Of a stretch of DNA of 51,959 nucleotides, positions 43,873 through 51,959 are shown piece after piece (within the stretch, counting starts at the first letter, position 1; each line of letters opens with the position of its first letter). The notes beneath the pieces are model-generated. The model did not search any database, was not told where the DNA came from, and worked only from the letters and a program-made list of their open reading frames with translations. The stretch is taken from NCBI GenBank assembly GCA_910589425.1, contig CAJUSZ010000017.1, positions 1-51,959 of the forward strand, written 5' to 3'. The translations under genes and the position numbers were made by a program. Source of the DNA: an uncultured Muribaculaceae bacterium. Lineage in GTDB: Bacteria; Bacteroidota; Bacteroidia; Bacteroidales; Muribaculaceae.

Positions 43873-44184
43873 ATGAGACAACCCCTCTCCCCCAAGGAAC
43901 GGGCCGGACTGGTCGGCCTCTCGCTGGCCATAGTGATCGTTATATGCATCATGTTTCTGCGGCACAATGCCCCACCGGCCACCGTCGTAAAATCTGAAAC
44001 AATCATGGTTCTTCCTCAGCCTGAAGATTCGGCAAACAATGTAACCGGGAAGAAGAAAGAAAGCAAGACAGACCCCAGGAAAAAGAGCGGGCACAAGAAA
44101 AAAGGGAAAAGCAGGGAGAAACGGGAGATGAGCCTTCCGGCACCACGCGATTTCCTGAGAGACACCATACCGACTGTAAGATAA
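43873..44184 (+). CDS. Small membrane protein downstream of tamL
   Basis: A 103-residue protein with a single N-terminal membrane segment (about 12-30), a proline/acidic stretch and a strongly Lys/Arg-rich middle (K-K-K-E-S-K to K-K-G-K-S-R-E-K), ending D-F-L-R-D-T-I-P-T-V. It starts 10 bp after tamL and is probably in the same operon. No known family. The basic tail on a membrane anchor could contact membrane phospholipid or nucleic acid; function unknown. Confidence 0.65.
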   Translation: MRQPLSPKERAGLVGLSLAIVIVICIMFLRHNAPPATVVKSETIMVLPQPEDSANNVTGKKKESKTDPRKKSGHKKKGKSREKREMSLPAPRDFLRDTIPTVR

Positions 44185-44188
44185 CAAT

Positions 44189-44229
44189 GATAGCCGCAGC
44201 TGAAAAAACATCATCCGGCTGCGGCTATC
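44189..44229. terminator. Bidirectional terminator between tamL operon and pulA
   Basis: A perfect 12-bp stem, GATAGCCGCAGC (44189-44200) with GCTGCGGCTATC (44218-44229), between convergent genes, with A- and T-rich flanks on both sides. Confidence 0.75.
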
Positions 44230-44249
44230 GTTTCAGAAAAAAATCCTTG

Positions 44250-46292
44250 TCATTGTCTGGCAAGAATCAGAGCGGAATAGGGAGCGAGTGTGATTCTACC
44301 CCCTGCAAACCGGCCAAGACCAGACTCCGGAGAAATCTTGCCGTCGCGGGCCACTACCATCCAATCCCCTTTTCTGACATTCACAGTCCTGGCTTCCGGC
44401 GCACCGTTAAAGACCAGCTTTATCTCTTTCCATGAATCGCCGTTGGCATTTCCTACCAATGAATAGCTTATCAGATTGGGCTGTTTCGACGAGTCGATCT
44501 TGTCGAAAACTATATGCCGGGCTATATCCGACGCGGAAGTCATGCGGAATGCCGGATGATCCCGGCGCAGGCGGGCAAGAGCGGCATAATAGTCAAACTG
44601 GTCTTTGAAAAGAGCCTTGTTGTTCCAGTCGATGGCATTGACTGAATCCGGACTTTGAAACGAGTTATGCACACCTTTCTTGTCGCGCCATATCTCCTCA
44701 CCTGCAAAAACAAAAGGCGTGCCCTGAGATGTGAACACGATTGTCTGCGCGAGCTTGGCCACCTCACGTCTGAGCGAATCGGAGGCCTCAGGCATTGACT
44801 TGCGCAGCTTGTCGGTCAGGCAAAGATCGTCATGGCAGCTGACATAGTTCACGATCATCTCAGGAGATCCGGCATACGGGAACCGGGAATTGTTGCCTTT
44901 TGAATAATCTACCTGAGGATGGGCTGTAGACGCCACTATCCCTATCTTCACCGTCTCCTCAAGGCCAGGCTTACCAGAAGCGAATCCACGGTCGGATTCA
45001 TTGGAATAATGGCCTTTCACCGCATCGCGTATATCATCGGAAAACACCGCCACTCCATTCATGGCGCTCACATTCTCCTTGAAAGCCCTGCGCTCGGCGG
45101 CAAGAGGCGAATCGCCGGCTGTCCAGCCTTCGCCGTAGACAAACACCGAGGGATTTACCTTCTTCAGTTCGTCGGCCACACGCGTCATTGTCTCCGTGTC
45201 ATGTATCCCCATCAGATCGAACCTGAAACCGTCCACATGGTATTCCTCCGCCCAGTATCTGGCGGAATTCACAATGAAGTCTGACATCTGCCTGCGTTCG
45301 GAAGCGGTCTCGTTTCCGCACGCCGAAGCATCGGAATAACGTCCGTCGTCCCAGTGGCGATGATAATATCCCGGAGCCGTGAGTTCAAAATTGGAATCAT
45401 CGTTGCCGGCCGTGTGATTATAGACCACATCCATAATCACCCCTATCCCGGCATCGTGGAGCGCCTTTATCATCTGCTTCATCTCCCTGATACGCGACGC
45501 AGGATCCGAAGGATTGGTGGAGTAGGAACCTTCGGGCACATTGTAGTTCAGCGGATCATAGCCCCAGTTGTAGACATTCTGCTGGAGATTCATCTCGTCG
45601 ACGGAATTATAGTCATAGGAGGGAAGAATATGCACATGTGTGATCCCAAGCTCTTTCAGATGATCGATCCCTGTGGAAAGTCCCTGTGGCGATTGCGTGC
45701 CGGACTCGGTAAGGGCAAGAAACTTCCCTTTGTTGGCGATTCCCGATGTCGGGCTTTGGGAAAAATCGCGATGGTGCATCTCATAGATTATCACATCCGT
45801 GAAATTGGCCACATCCGGACCTTTGTCGTTCTCCCATCCCTCAGGATCGGTCGATGACATATCAATGACAGCGGCACGCATACCGTTGACTCCTACTGCC
45901 TTAGGCCATACGCCGGGCGTCTCGGAAAGCCATTTGCCATCGTGGAGAACCTGAAACGTATAGAATTTCCCATATAGAGGCTGTCCGCAAGAGGCTGTCC
46001 ATGTGCCTGATTTCTCATCTTTCTTCATATCCAGGGTGCCGAATGGCTTGCCGGTGTGTCCGGTGTCATAAAGATTCACCCTCACAGCTTCCGCCCTGGG
46101 ACTCCAAAGCCGGAAATGGGTTCCGTCAGCGTCCACTTTCAATTCCAGATCATCTCCGGAATAGACAGGATAATCAACAAACCGGCTGTCGAAAGCACTT
46201 TGCGGAAATGCATCCGCCGGCAATATCAAAGCGGATGAGACAAGGCATGAGAATGCCATGGCATAAAGGACTTTTGTATGATTCATCTTCAA
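44250..46292 (-). CDS. pulA: Type I pullulanase (GH13)
   Basis: A 680-residue secreted debranching enzyme that cleaves alpha-1,6 bonds of pullulan, amylopectin or glycogen. It has a signal peptide (about 1-28), an N-terminal CBM48-like domain (about 45-150), the type I signature Y-N-W-G-Y-D-P (241-247), nucleophile D359 in G-F-R-F-D-L and acid/base E388 in Y-G-E-G-W. It lacks a lipobox, so it is probably periplasmic. It is monocistronic and not near the SusC/SusD system expected for starch use. M3 (46286) is an alternative start. Confidence 0.96.
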   Translation of the reverse strand: MKMNHTKVLYAMAFSCLVSSALILPADAFPQSAFDSRFVDYPVYSGDDLELKVDADGTHFRLWSPRAEAVRVNLYDTGHTGKPFGTLDMKKDEKSGTWTASCGQPLYGKFYTFQVLHDGKWLSETPGVWPKAVGVNGMRAAVIDMSSTDPEGWENDKGPDVANFTDVIIYEMHHRDFSQSPTSGIANKGKFLALTESGTQSPQGLSTGIDHLKELGITHVHILPSYDYNSVDEMNLQQNVYNWGYDPLNYNVPEGSYSTNPSDPASRIREMKQMIKALHDAGIGVIMDVVYNHTAGNDDSNFELTAPGYYHRHWDDGRYSDASACGNETASERRQMSDFIVNSARYWAEEYHVDGFRFDLMGIHDTETMTRVADELKKVNPSVFVYGEGWTAGDSPLAAERRAFKENVSAMNGVAVFSDDIRDAVKGHYSNESDRGFASGKPGLEETVKIGIVASTAHPQVDYSKGNNSRFPYAGSPEMIVNYVSCHDDLCLTDKLRKSMPEASDSLRREVAKLAQTIVFTSQGTPFVFAGEEIWRDKKGVHNSFQSPDSVNAIDWNNKALFKDQFDYYAALARLRRDHPAFRMTSASDIARHIVFDKIDSSKQPNLISYSLVGNANGDSWKEIKLVFNGAPEARTVNVRKGDWMVVARDGKISPESGLGRFAGGRITLAPYSALILARQ

Positions 46293-46310
46293 GAATTTAT
46301 TTAGCTACGG

Positions 46311-46318
46311 CAAAATTA
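46311..46318 (-). promoter_or_regulatory. Predicted pulA -7 box
   Basis: The minus strand reads TAATTTTG (TAnnTTTG), 19 bp before the pulA start, giving a short leader. Confidence 0.55.
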
Positions 46319-46392
46319 CAAAATTTTTTAAAGCAAAACAGACGATTATTAACTATTTATGGATTATTTTTCAACGACAACATGATCGGCGG

Positions 46393-46423
46393 TTGCCCAT
46401 ATCAAAAAAAAAACGTACCTTTG
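46393..46423 (+). promoter_or_regulatory. rpsO promoter
   Basis: TTG (46393-46395), a 20-nt A-rich spacer, TACCTTTG (46416-46423). It produces a leader of about 90 nt containing CGGAC/GTCCG pairing. Confidence 0.75.
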
Positions 46424-46521
46424 CGCCGTCTTTTGACAAAAAGCGTTCCGGACCGGGAGAGTCGCGGAGTCCGCTTTTTAAAGAAAGGCTTTTTCTAACC
46501 ATATTAAAAATTCTCTCAATT

Positions 46522-46797
46522 ATGTATCTTACTCCTGAAAAGAAGGCTGAAATCTTCGCCACTTACGGACAGGGCGCGACAGACACAGGCAGCCCCGAAA
46601 GCCAGATCGCGCTTTTCTCATTCCGCATCAAGCACCTCACCGAGCATCTTAAAGAGAACCACAAGGACTACACCACAGCCCGCTCGCTCAAGGCTCTCGT
46701 AGGTCAGCGCCGTCGTCTTCTTGACTACCTGATCCGCAAGGACATCAACCGCTACCGCGCAATCATCGCCAAGAAAGAACTCGGCATCCGCAAGTAA
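46522..46797 (+). CDS. rpsO: 30S ribosomal protein S15
   Basis: A 91-residue S15. Start M-Y-L-T-P-E-K-K, then the diagnostic G-S-P-E-S-Q-I-A and L-V-G-Q-R-R-R-L-L-D-Y-L motifs. An in-frame extension to 46393 runs through the promoter and is rejected. The leader between 46424 and 46521 is a candidate for S15 autoregulation. Confidence 0.97.
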   Translation: MYLTPEKKAEIFATYGQGATDTGSPESQIALFSFRIKHLTEHLKENHKDYTTARSLKALVGQRRRLLDYLIRKDINRYRAIIAKKELGIRK

Positions 46798-46841
46798 TCA
46801 GCCTGAATCCGGCCGACATGCCGGCATAAGCAGATATCAAA

Positions 46842-46883
46842 AATCGTGCTGCAAGGGAAAACATATCCTTTTGCGGCACGATT
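46842..46883 (+). terminator. rpsO terminator
   Basis: AATCGTGC (46842-46849) pairs with GCACGATT (46876-46883), with further pairing inside (GCAA/TTGC). Followed by CACTTTT. Confidence 0.7.
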
Positions 46884-46923
46884 CACTTTTATGGAATTAT
46901 GCGATAAAAGCTAAAATGAAACC

Positions 46924-46957
46924 GGGGTGGAACTGACATCACAGCCTGTTCCACCCC
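46924..46957 (-). terminator. Terminator hairpin of tRNA-Arg
   Basis: A perfect 10-bp stem, GGGGTGGAAC (46924-46933) with GTTCCACCCC (46948-46957), about 35 bp beyond the tRNA 3' end on the minus strand. Confidence 0.65.
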
Positions 46958-46992
46958 ATGATAGCATGGTTAGTTCGTAAAGTATTGTTTAG

Positions 46993-47064
46993 TACACCCA
47001 TGGGGAGTCGAACCCCAATCGATGGAACCGGAATCCATTATTCTATCCATTGAACTATGGGTGC
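46993..47064 (-). tRNA. tRNA-Arg (anticodon CCG)
   Basis: The minus strand folds as a cloverleaf of 72 nt: acceptor GCACCCA with TGGGTGT, a D arm (GTTC/GAAT), an anticodon stem ATGGA/TCCAT with loop TTCCGGT, and a T arm with TTCGA. Positions 34-36 read CCG, decoding CGG (Arg). The first acceptor pair is G-U. CCA is not encoded. Confidence 0.93.
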
Positions 47065-47156
47065 GCGATCGGTTTCCTGACTGCAAAGGTAGTTAATTTT
47101 TCGCAATTTTCGACATTGACACCAAAAAAGTTTGCTCAAAAAATAGATTTTGTTGT

Positions 47157-47164
47157 TAACTTTG
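47157..47164 (+). promoter_or_regulatory. Predicted ung -7 box
   Basis: TAACTTTG (TAnnTTTG) with TTTG about 22 nt upstream (47131-47134), 20 bp before the ung ATG. Confidence 0.6.
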
Positions 47165-47184
47165 CAATACGAACACAGAACCCT

Positions 47185-47850
47185 ATGGACGTCAGAATCA
47201 ATTCCGAATGGAAAACAGCCCTCGCCGACACATTCGCCACCGAATGGTTTGCCGAGTTGGCCGCCAGCGTCAGGAAAGAATACGCCGGAACCACGCCCGT
47301 ATATCCTCCCGCTCCGGAGATTTTCGCGGCATTCGACTCATGCCCTTTCTCCAAAGTGAAAGTTGTGATAATAGGCCAGGATCCATATCATGGACCCGGT
47401 CAGGCCAACGGCCTCTGTTTTTCCGTGCGACCCGGAGTCAGGATGCCGCCGTCGCTGGTCAACATCTTCAAGGAGATAAGTTCAGAGACCGGCGCCCCGT
47501 TCCCTGCGGACGGGGATCTCTCGAGATGGGCGCGCCAGGGTGTGCTTCTTCTGAACTCTTCGCTGACCGTCAGGGAACACCAGCCTAAATCTCACTCTTC
47601 GATCGGCTGGGAACGATTCACGGATGCGGCAGTCCACCGGCTGGCAGAGCAGCGCGACGGCATCGTCTTCATGCTTTGGGGATCGGATGCAATCCGCAAA
47701 GGAGCCTTTATCGACAGGAAGCGCCATCTGGTGCTTACATCGGCCCATCCATCCCCGCTCTCGGCCTACAGGGGGTTCTTCGGCAACGGACATTTCACGG
47801 CAGCCAACCGCTGGCTGATTGACCACGGCACTGATCCGATAGTCTGGTAA
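47185..47850 (+). CDS. ung: Uracil-DNA glycosylase
   Basis: A 221-residue base-excision repair enzyme removing uracil from DNA. Motifs: G-Q-D-P-Y-H (catalytic D66), G-L-C-F-S-V, and the C-terminal H-P-S-P-L-S with G-F-F-G-N-G-H-F. The ATG at 47185 lies just past the promoter box; the longer frame to 47050 runs over the tRNA and is rejected. Confidence 0.97.
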   Translation: MDVRINSEWKTALADTFATEWFAELAASVRKEYAGTTPVYPPAPEIFAAFDSCPFSKVKVVIIGQDPYHGPGQANGLCFSVRPGVRMPPSLVNIFKEISSETGAPFPADGDLSRWARQGVLLLNSSLTVREHQPKSHSSIGWERFTDAAVHRLAEQRDGIVFMLWGSDAIRKGAFIDRKRHLVLTSAHPSPLSAYRGFFGNGHFTAANRWLIDHGTDPIVW

Positions 47851-47884
47851 GTATCCGTTATTGTTTATATAAAAAACTCAACTG

Positions 47885-48289
47885 ATGATGACAAAAGAAC
47901 AACGAATCGAGAAAGCCAAAGCTTTACGTTCTCAGGGATATAACTGCGCGCAATGCGTGGCAATGTCAATGACAGATCTCACAGGGATCGACGAAAACAC
48001 CGCTGCCCGGTCGGTGGCCGGATTGGGTGGAGGAGTCGGAGGCCAGGGTGAGATCTGCGGAGTGATCGGGGCATTCGCACATGTGGCCGGAATGTTAGGG
48101 GACGCTTCGCCCAAAGGGAAGCCCCAGGTCTATTCCACTGTCAGGAAACTCACCGACGACTTCCGCCAACGGTTCGGATGCACACTCTGCCGCGAATTGA
48201 AAGGGAGGAAGCCTCCAGTGGCATGCAACGATCTCATATTCGAGGGGACAGGAATCCTACATGACCACTTCTGCGGCGATGAGGCTTAA
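47885..48289 (+). CDS. C_GCAxxG_C_C family protein
   Basis: A 134-residue protein with conserved cysteines (C21, C24 in Y-N-C-A-Q-C; C58 in G-E-I-C-G-V; a later G-C-T-L-C and two more near the end), matching the C_GCAxxG_C_C (split-Soret-like) family. It probably binds a metal or redox cofactor; function unsettled. The second ATG (47888) is an alternative start. It overlaps the next gene. Confidence 0.85.
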   Translation: MMTKEQRIEKAKALRSQGYNCAQCVAMSMTDLTGIDENTAARSVAGLGGGVGGQGEICGVIGAFAHVAGMLGDASPKGKPQVYSTVRKLTDDFRQRFGCTLCRELKGRKPPVACNDLIFEGTGILHDHFCGDEA

Positions 48290-49562
48290 ATCAGCAGTCA
48301 TCCCGGCGATATTCGCCATCATGCAGATCATGCCCAATAATACGGCATGGGCGCAAGAGAGTGCCGGAGGATCCGACACCCGGATATTCGACAGCCGGTT
48401 CAGATCGCTGCAAATCCTGAATGCCGACAATTTCATGGGAATGCCGGTGGTGCGTCTCGGATCAGACGACCGCCTTGTCATTACTTTCGACGAACTCGGC
48501 GATGACCGCAGCTGGCTGCAATACCGGCTGATCCACTGCAATTCGGACTGGAAGCCCTCGCAGTTGGTTGAGTCCGAATACCTTGACGGATTCAACATAG
48601 CCGACATCACGGACTATGCCTTCTCATCCAACACTTATGTCCATTTCGTCAATTACCGCCTTGAGATCCCCAACCCCGACATGCAGCCCCTGCTGAGCGG
48701 TAACTATCTGCTTCAGGTTTTCCAGCAGGACAACCCTGACGATCCGGTGCTTCAGGCCCGGTTCAGCGTCAGCGAGAATGTAGCTGCCGTAAAAGGGGAA
48801 GCCACTTCCCGGACCGACCGCGGGCTGAACACGGAATGGCAGCAGCTCAATCTCGCGGTATCCACTCCCGGGCTGAATCTGCGCTCGCCAATGACCGACA
48901 TCATCGTCGTGGCCAGCCAGAACGGCGATCCTGCCCGGACACGCACCATCCTGCGCCCGCAGCAAATGAGAGGACGGGATCTCATCTACGAACATGTGCA
49001 GGATCTCATTTTCCCGGCCGGGAATGAATACCGGCGCTTCGAGACCGTCAGAGCCAACTATGCCGGCATGAACGTGGATTCGGTCAGATTCATCGGCAAC
49101 AACTACCACGCATGGGTGAAACGTGATTTCAGCCGGAGCGGACAGCCATACTCTTTCGATCAAACGCAGAACGGACGCTTCAAGATCGACGAGTATAATT
49201 CCACAAACCCCGACCTCGGAGCAGACTATATAACAGTCCATTTCGAGCTGAGCCATCCGGAGATAACAAACGCCGACATCTATGTCGACGGCGATTTCGC
49301 CTCGGGCAGGCTCACCGGAACGAACCGAATGAGATTCGACCATGATTCACGATCCTACAAGCTTGAGATTCCGCTCAAGCAGGGATCTTACAATTACCGG
49401 TATGTGGCTCTGCCAAAAGGGGGCCGGTCGCCAGCCGATGCAAGCCTGATAGAGGGCGATAAACACGAGACACGCAACGAATACCGGATATATGTCTACC
49501 TGCGTGAACCCGGATCACGTGCCGACAGGCTTCTGGGAACCGCCCAGTTGTTCAACAGGTAG
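48261..49562 (+). CDS. DUF5103 protein, type IX secretion plug domain
   Basis: A 433-residue protein with a signal peptide (to about A-W-A-Q). It is built of beta-sandwich units and matches the DUF5103 family, whose Flavobacterium member is the Plug protein that closes the SprA translocon in type IX secretion (family knowledge). An ATG at 48279 (M-R-L-K) gives a cleaner signal peptide and a shorter overlap with the previous gene and may be the real start. Its presence fits sorting-domain-like tails on proteins at 29732, 31278 and 33057, but no sprA/porV homologue is in the window. Confidence 0.85.
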   Translation: MTTSAAMRLKSAVIPAIFAIMQIMPNNTAWAQESAGGSDTRIFDSRFRSLQILNADNFMGMPVVRLGSDDRLVITFDELGDDRSWLQYRLIHCNSDWKPSQLVESEYLDGFNIADITDYAFSSNTYVHFVNYRLEIPNPDMQPLLSGNYLLQVFQQDNPDDPVLQARFSVSENVAAVKGEATSRTDRGLNTEWQQLNLAVSTPGLNLRSPMTDIIVVASQNGDPARTRTILRPQQMRGRDLIYEHVQDLIFPAGNEYRRFETVRANYAGMNVDSVRFIGNNYHAWVKRDFSRSGQPYSFDQTQNGRFKIDEYNSTNPDLGADYITVHFELSHPEITNADIYVDGDFASGRLTGTNRMRFDHDSRSYKLEIPLKQGSYNYRYVALPKGGRSPADASLIEGDKHETRNEYRIYVYLREPGSRADRLLGTAQLFNR

Positions 49563-49598
49563 ATCCACGCACTTTTCCCCATATTCAACCCTGACCAA

Positions 49599-50183
49599 AT
49601 GCTACAGATTAAGGACACACTCGTCTCCCTCGATCTCATAGAACGATTTTTCTGCTGCGACCTCGACTCATGCCTGGGAGCATGCTGTGTGGAAGGAGAC
49701 GCCGGCGCCCCTGTGGCCGACGATGAAGTCTGCCATCTTGAGGACGCACTCGAAATAATCCATGATGAATTGACCCCGGCCGCCAGACAGACCATCGCGG
49801 AACAAGGCGTCGTATACATCGACAGTGAAGGGGATCTCGTAACTTCCATCGTCGGCGGCCGCGACTGCGTATTCTGCACGTACGCTCCCGGCGGGAAAAC
49901 CCTTTGCGCCCTTGAGAAAGCGTTCCGCGAAGGACGCACGAAATGGTGCAAACCCTCATCATGCCACCTTTATCCGGTGAGATTGAAAAGCTACGGCAGT
50001 TTCACGGCCGTCAACCTCCACAGATGGAAAATATGCAAAAGCGCCGAGACACTCGGGCGCAAGCTCGGCCTGAGAGCGTATCAGTTTCTGAAAGAGCCGC
50101 TCACTGCCAGATTCGGAAAAGAATGGTATGACGAACTCTCCCTTACAGCAGAGGAATATCTTCGCCAGTTTCCCGACAAATGA
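49599..50183 (+). CDS. DUF3109 family protein
   Basis: A 194-residue cysteine-rich cytosolic protein of the DUF3109 family. Conserved Cys clusters: F-F-C-C-D-L-D-S-C-L-G-A-C-C near the N-terminus, C-V-F-C and the W-C-K-P-S-S-C-H-L-Y-P region. They suggest a metal or Fe-S site. It may be cotranscribed with the plug-domain gene (36 bp gap). Function unknown. Confidence 0.88.
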   Translation: MLQIKDTLVSLDLIERFFCCDLDSCLGACCVEGDAGAPVADDEVCHLEDALEIIHDELTPAARQTIAEQGVVYIDSEGDLVTSIVGGRDCVFCTYAPGGKTLCALEKAFREGRTKWCKPSSCHLYPVRLKSYGSFTAVNLHRWKICKSAETLGRKLGLRAYQFLKEPLTARFGKEWYDELSLTAEEYLRQFPDK

Positions 50184-50266
50184 CACAGGCCGTGGTCCGG
50201 CACCCCGGCAAAGTTAAAAAATAGAAAAATATCATACCATAATTATTTTTATCAGAACTTTTTCAT

Positions 50267-50274
50267 TACTTTTG
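50267..50274 (+). promoter_or_regulatory. Predicted -7 box of the OmpH-like gene
   Basis: TACTTTTG (TAnnTTTG), 71 bp before the ATG at 50346. Confidence 0.55.
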
Positions 50275-50345
50275 TGCCGGATTTACATAGTCCGACCCGT
50301 CTCTCCAATGAAACTCGCCATCAAATATCTACGATTCTTATATTT

Positions 50346-50951
50346 ATGAAGAAAATCTTACTTCGTATTCTTCCCGTCTGCATGGTTCTGACATGCCTTT
50401 CGGCGACATCATGCGGCGACAACGAGAAAGGCGCCGGCAACAACGCTAACGTCAAGAACTCAGCCAAGACAGCCGCCAAAGGAGAACTTCCCAACTACCG
50501 CTATGTAGACATCGACACGATCCTCAGCCAGTATAACCTTGCAAAAGACTATAACGAGGAGATGCTGCGTATGCAAAATAACATGGAGGCCGCGCTCAAA
50601 CGTCATGAATCCACAATCCAGGGTCAGGCAAGCGCCATGCAGAAAAAGCTCCAGAACAACGGCTATCTGTCGGAGGCCAGCTACAAGCAGGATCAGGAGA
50701 AGATTGCGAATCTCCAGAACAACGCACAGCGCGACGCGGCCAATCTTCAGAACAATTTCCAGAACGCGGCCATGAAAGCGCAGCAGACTGTAAACGACTC
50801 GATCGAAGCGTTCATCAAGGAATACAATGCAAAGCGCGGCTACGACGCCATCCTGTTCAAAAACGCCACGCTCTACATCAATCCGGCTCTTGACATAACC
50901 GACGAGGTGGTGGAAGGACTAAACGCCAGATATAACAAAATGAAGAAATAA
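50346..50951 (+). CDS. OmpH/Skp-like lipoprotein
   Basis: A 201-residue protein with a lipobox (Cys23 in S-A-T-S-C) and a coiled-coil, Gln/Asn/Met-rich region (about 70-155) followed by a conserved Y-D-A-I-L-F and D-I-T-D-E-V-V-x-x-L-N-x-R-Y end, as in OmpH/Skp chaperones. The lipid anchor is a departure from soluble Skp. It probably assists outer-membrane protein transit in the periplasm. The ATG at 50346 is chosen over the upstream frame because the latter starts at the promoter. Confidence 0.88.
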   Translation: MKKILLRILPVCMVLTCLSATSCGDNEKGAGNNANVKNSAKTAAKGELPNYRYVDIDTILSQYNLAKDYNEEMLRMQNNMEAALKRHESTIQGQASAMQKKLQNNGYLSEASYKQDQEKIANLQNNAQRDAANLQNNFQNAAMKAQQTVNDSIEAFIKEYNAKRGYDAILFKNATLYINPALDITDEVVEGLNARYNKMKK

Positions 50952-50973
50952 AGATCTTTTATTTTTATATCAC

Positions 50974-51011
50974 GAAATTCCCCGGAATCTAAGCCGATTC
51001 CGGGGAATTTC
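50974..51011. terminator. Bidirectional terminator with 16-bp perfect stem
   Basis: Sixteen bases (50974-50989, G-A-A-A-T-T then four C) pair perfectly with 50996-51011 around a 6-nt loop, between convergent genes. It is flanked by T-rich DNA on the plus strand and A-rich on the other side. Confidence 0.9.
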
Positions 51012-51029
51012 GTTTTCGTGCGGATATGA

Positions 51030-51785
51030 TCACTGCGCCGACTGCGCGTTCTCGATCATCTGCTGGTCAGCTGTGATAAACAGTTCCACTCTCCTGTTCT
51101 GAGCGCGTCCCGCCGAAGTGGCGTTGGAGGCAATCGGATTGTTCCAGCCCTCGCCAATGGCTTTGAGCCTCGACTGCGGGATACCGAGAGACACCAGATA
51201 ATTCATCACGCTCTGTGCCCGTTCAAGCGAAAGACGCTGGTTGAGCGCTTCCGAACCTGTGTTGTCGGTAAACCCGACAACGGTTACATCCGTATTCGGG
51301 AATTGCTTCAGATTGTAGGCCACACGTCCCAAAGCCGCCTGCGCCGCGGCAGAAAGATTCGACGAACCTGTGGAGAACAACACGGAGTTTCCAAGCACCA
51401 GTTTGATCGCGTCGAGATTGTTGCTGTCCTTGACAGTCTGCACAATATATGTCGTGTCTTTCTGCGACGCAAGTTCCTTGACTGAAGCCAGTTCCTTCTC
51501 GAGCTGCTTCTTCTGTTTGTCCATCGAGTTTCCCACCAAGGCACCGGTGCCCGCACCCAATGCACTTCCGACCAACGCACCGATCCAGGTTCCTTTGCCG
51601 CCGCCGATCAACGCGCCGACGCCTGCACCCACAGCCGCACCTGCCGCTCCTCCGGCCGTGGCGCCCTGCCCGGTCTGCGACATTCCGTCCCACGTATTCT
51701 TTATCGAAGAGCATCCGACAGGGAGCATCATCGAGACACACAGAGAAGCCGCAAGCAGCTTCCCAGTCAATATTTTACACTTCAT
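51030..51785 (-). CDS. OmpA-family lipoprotein with glycine-zipper domain
   Basis: A protein of about 251 residues from the ATG at 51785. The lipobox is P-V-G-C (Cys25). A glycine-zipper membrane-like stretch (G-A-x-x-G-G-A-A-G-A-A-V-G-A, about 45-90) is followed by a short coiled coil and an OmpA/MotB peptidoglycan-binding domain (V-T-V-V-G-F-T-D-N-T-G-S, L-S-L-E-R-A-Q-S-V, G-E-G-W-N-N-P-I-A-S-N, N-R-R-V-E-L). It anchors the outer membrane to peptidoglycan. A longer frame starts at 51860 and lacks a signal peptide at its beginning. Confidence 0.92.
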   Translation of the reverse strand: MKCKILTGKLLAASLCVSMMLPVGCSSIKNTWDGMSQTGQGATAGGAAGAAVGAGVGALIGGGKGTWIGALVGSALGAGTGALVGNSMDKQKKQLEKELASVKELASQKDTTYIVQTVKDSNNLDAIKLVLGNSVLFSTGSSNLSAAAQAALGRVAYNLKQFPNTDVTVVGFTDNTGSEALNQRLSLERAQSVMNYLVSLGIPQSRLKAIGEGWNNPIASNATSAGRAQNRRVELFITADQQMIENAQSAQ

Positions 51786-51874
51786 ATACATAGTTATTTT
51801 CAATTTACATACATTGTCATCTACAGAAAAAACGGAAAGCCGCAGCCTATTGTTTTTCATAAGTTAAAAATATT

Positions 51875-51882
51875 CAAAATTA
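51875..51882 (-). promoter_or_regulatory. Predicted -7 box of the OmpA-family gene
   Basis: The minus strand reads TAATTTTG (TAnnTTTG). It implies a leader of about 85 nt before 51785. Confidence 0.5.
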
Positions 51883-51906
51883 TTTGTTTATTTTTCTTGC
51901 ATATTC

Positions 51907-51921
51907 TAAGAGCTTGTTTAA
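51907..51921 (+). repeat. Copy 3 of the AGAGCTTGTTTAA repeat
   Basis: TAAGAGCTTGTTTAA, identical over 15 bases to the copy at 18161. It is located upstream of a possible gene start at 51943. Confidence 0.6.
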
Positions 51922-51942
51922 ATTCGATTCAATAAAATTTTT

Positions 51943-51959
51943 ATGGCAGCTAAATCAAT
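51943..51959 (+). CDS. Possible start of a truncated gene
   Basis: ATG-GCA-GCT-AAA-TCA-AT (M-A-A-K-S) runs off the window edge, so only five codons are seen. Its identity cannot be judged. Confidence 0.3.

Overview
This window looks like chromosome from a gut Bacteroidales bacterium, most likely of the Muribaculaceae (S24-7) type. The evidence is a promoter box of the form TAnnTTTG ahead of many genes, the absence of Shine-Dalgarno motifs, and roughly balanced GC. Typical protein families also point there: RagB/SusD, DUF4493/PCMD lipoproteins, BspA-like leucine-rich repeat proteins, TamB with the lipoprotein TamL, and a type IX secretion 'plug' protein. The family assignment is inference. I see no transposase, integrase, prophage or CRISPR array.

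Layout. 151-10459 (minus strand) is one tightly packed eight-gene unit. It encodes three DUF4493 lipoproteins (at least one with a C-terminal PCMD domain), two paralogous outer-membrane barrel proteins, a further PCMD lipoprotein, a DgkA-type lipid kinase and a PAP2 phosphatase. A leader of about 160 nt precedes the first gene. 10790-14225 holds a DUF4923 protein, riboflavin synthase and an unusual ABC-ATPase/DUF4435 (Toprim-like) fusion. A 200-bp palindrome-rich element then precedes glgB. 16591-18659 is cmk-ispH-tadA. 18667-24688 holds an LRR/transglutaminase surface protein, an ADP-ribosylglycohydrolase with menA, dnaB and a small membrane protein. 24689-26133 holds a possible structured RNA, rpmH and efp. 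26321-29337 holds a family 2 glycosyltransferase, radC and a family 4 glycosyltransferase. 29732-32522 is a tandem pair of BspA-like LRR proteins. 33057-36031 is a two-gene unit with an unusual orphan SusD-like protein. 36135-44184 holds a VanZ-like gene and tamB-tamL plus a small membrane protein. 44250-51959 holds a pullulanase, rpsO, tRNA-Arg(CCG), ung, a C_GCAxxG_C_C protein, the T9SS plug-domain protein, a DUF3109 protein, an OmpH-like lipoprotein and an OmpA-family lipoprotein.

How it works together. Much of the window concerns the envelope: surface lipoproteins, barrels, TamB/TamL assembly, periplasmic chaperone-like and OmpA proteins, and glycosyltransferases. Two glycogen or alpha-glucan enzymes (branching enzyme and type I pullulanase) are present but unlinked. 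The most unusual items are the degenerate ATPase-Toprim fusion (12486-14225), which resembles a single-gene relative of the two-part PARIS defence architecture; the eight-gene lipoprotein/barrel/lipid-enzyme operon; the non-lipidated SusD-like protein without a SusC; the palindrome-rich element upstream of glgB; and a short repeat (AGAGCTTGTTTAA) found at four intergenic sites.
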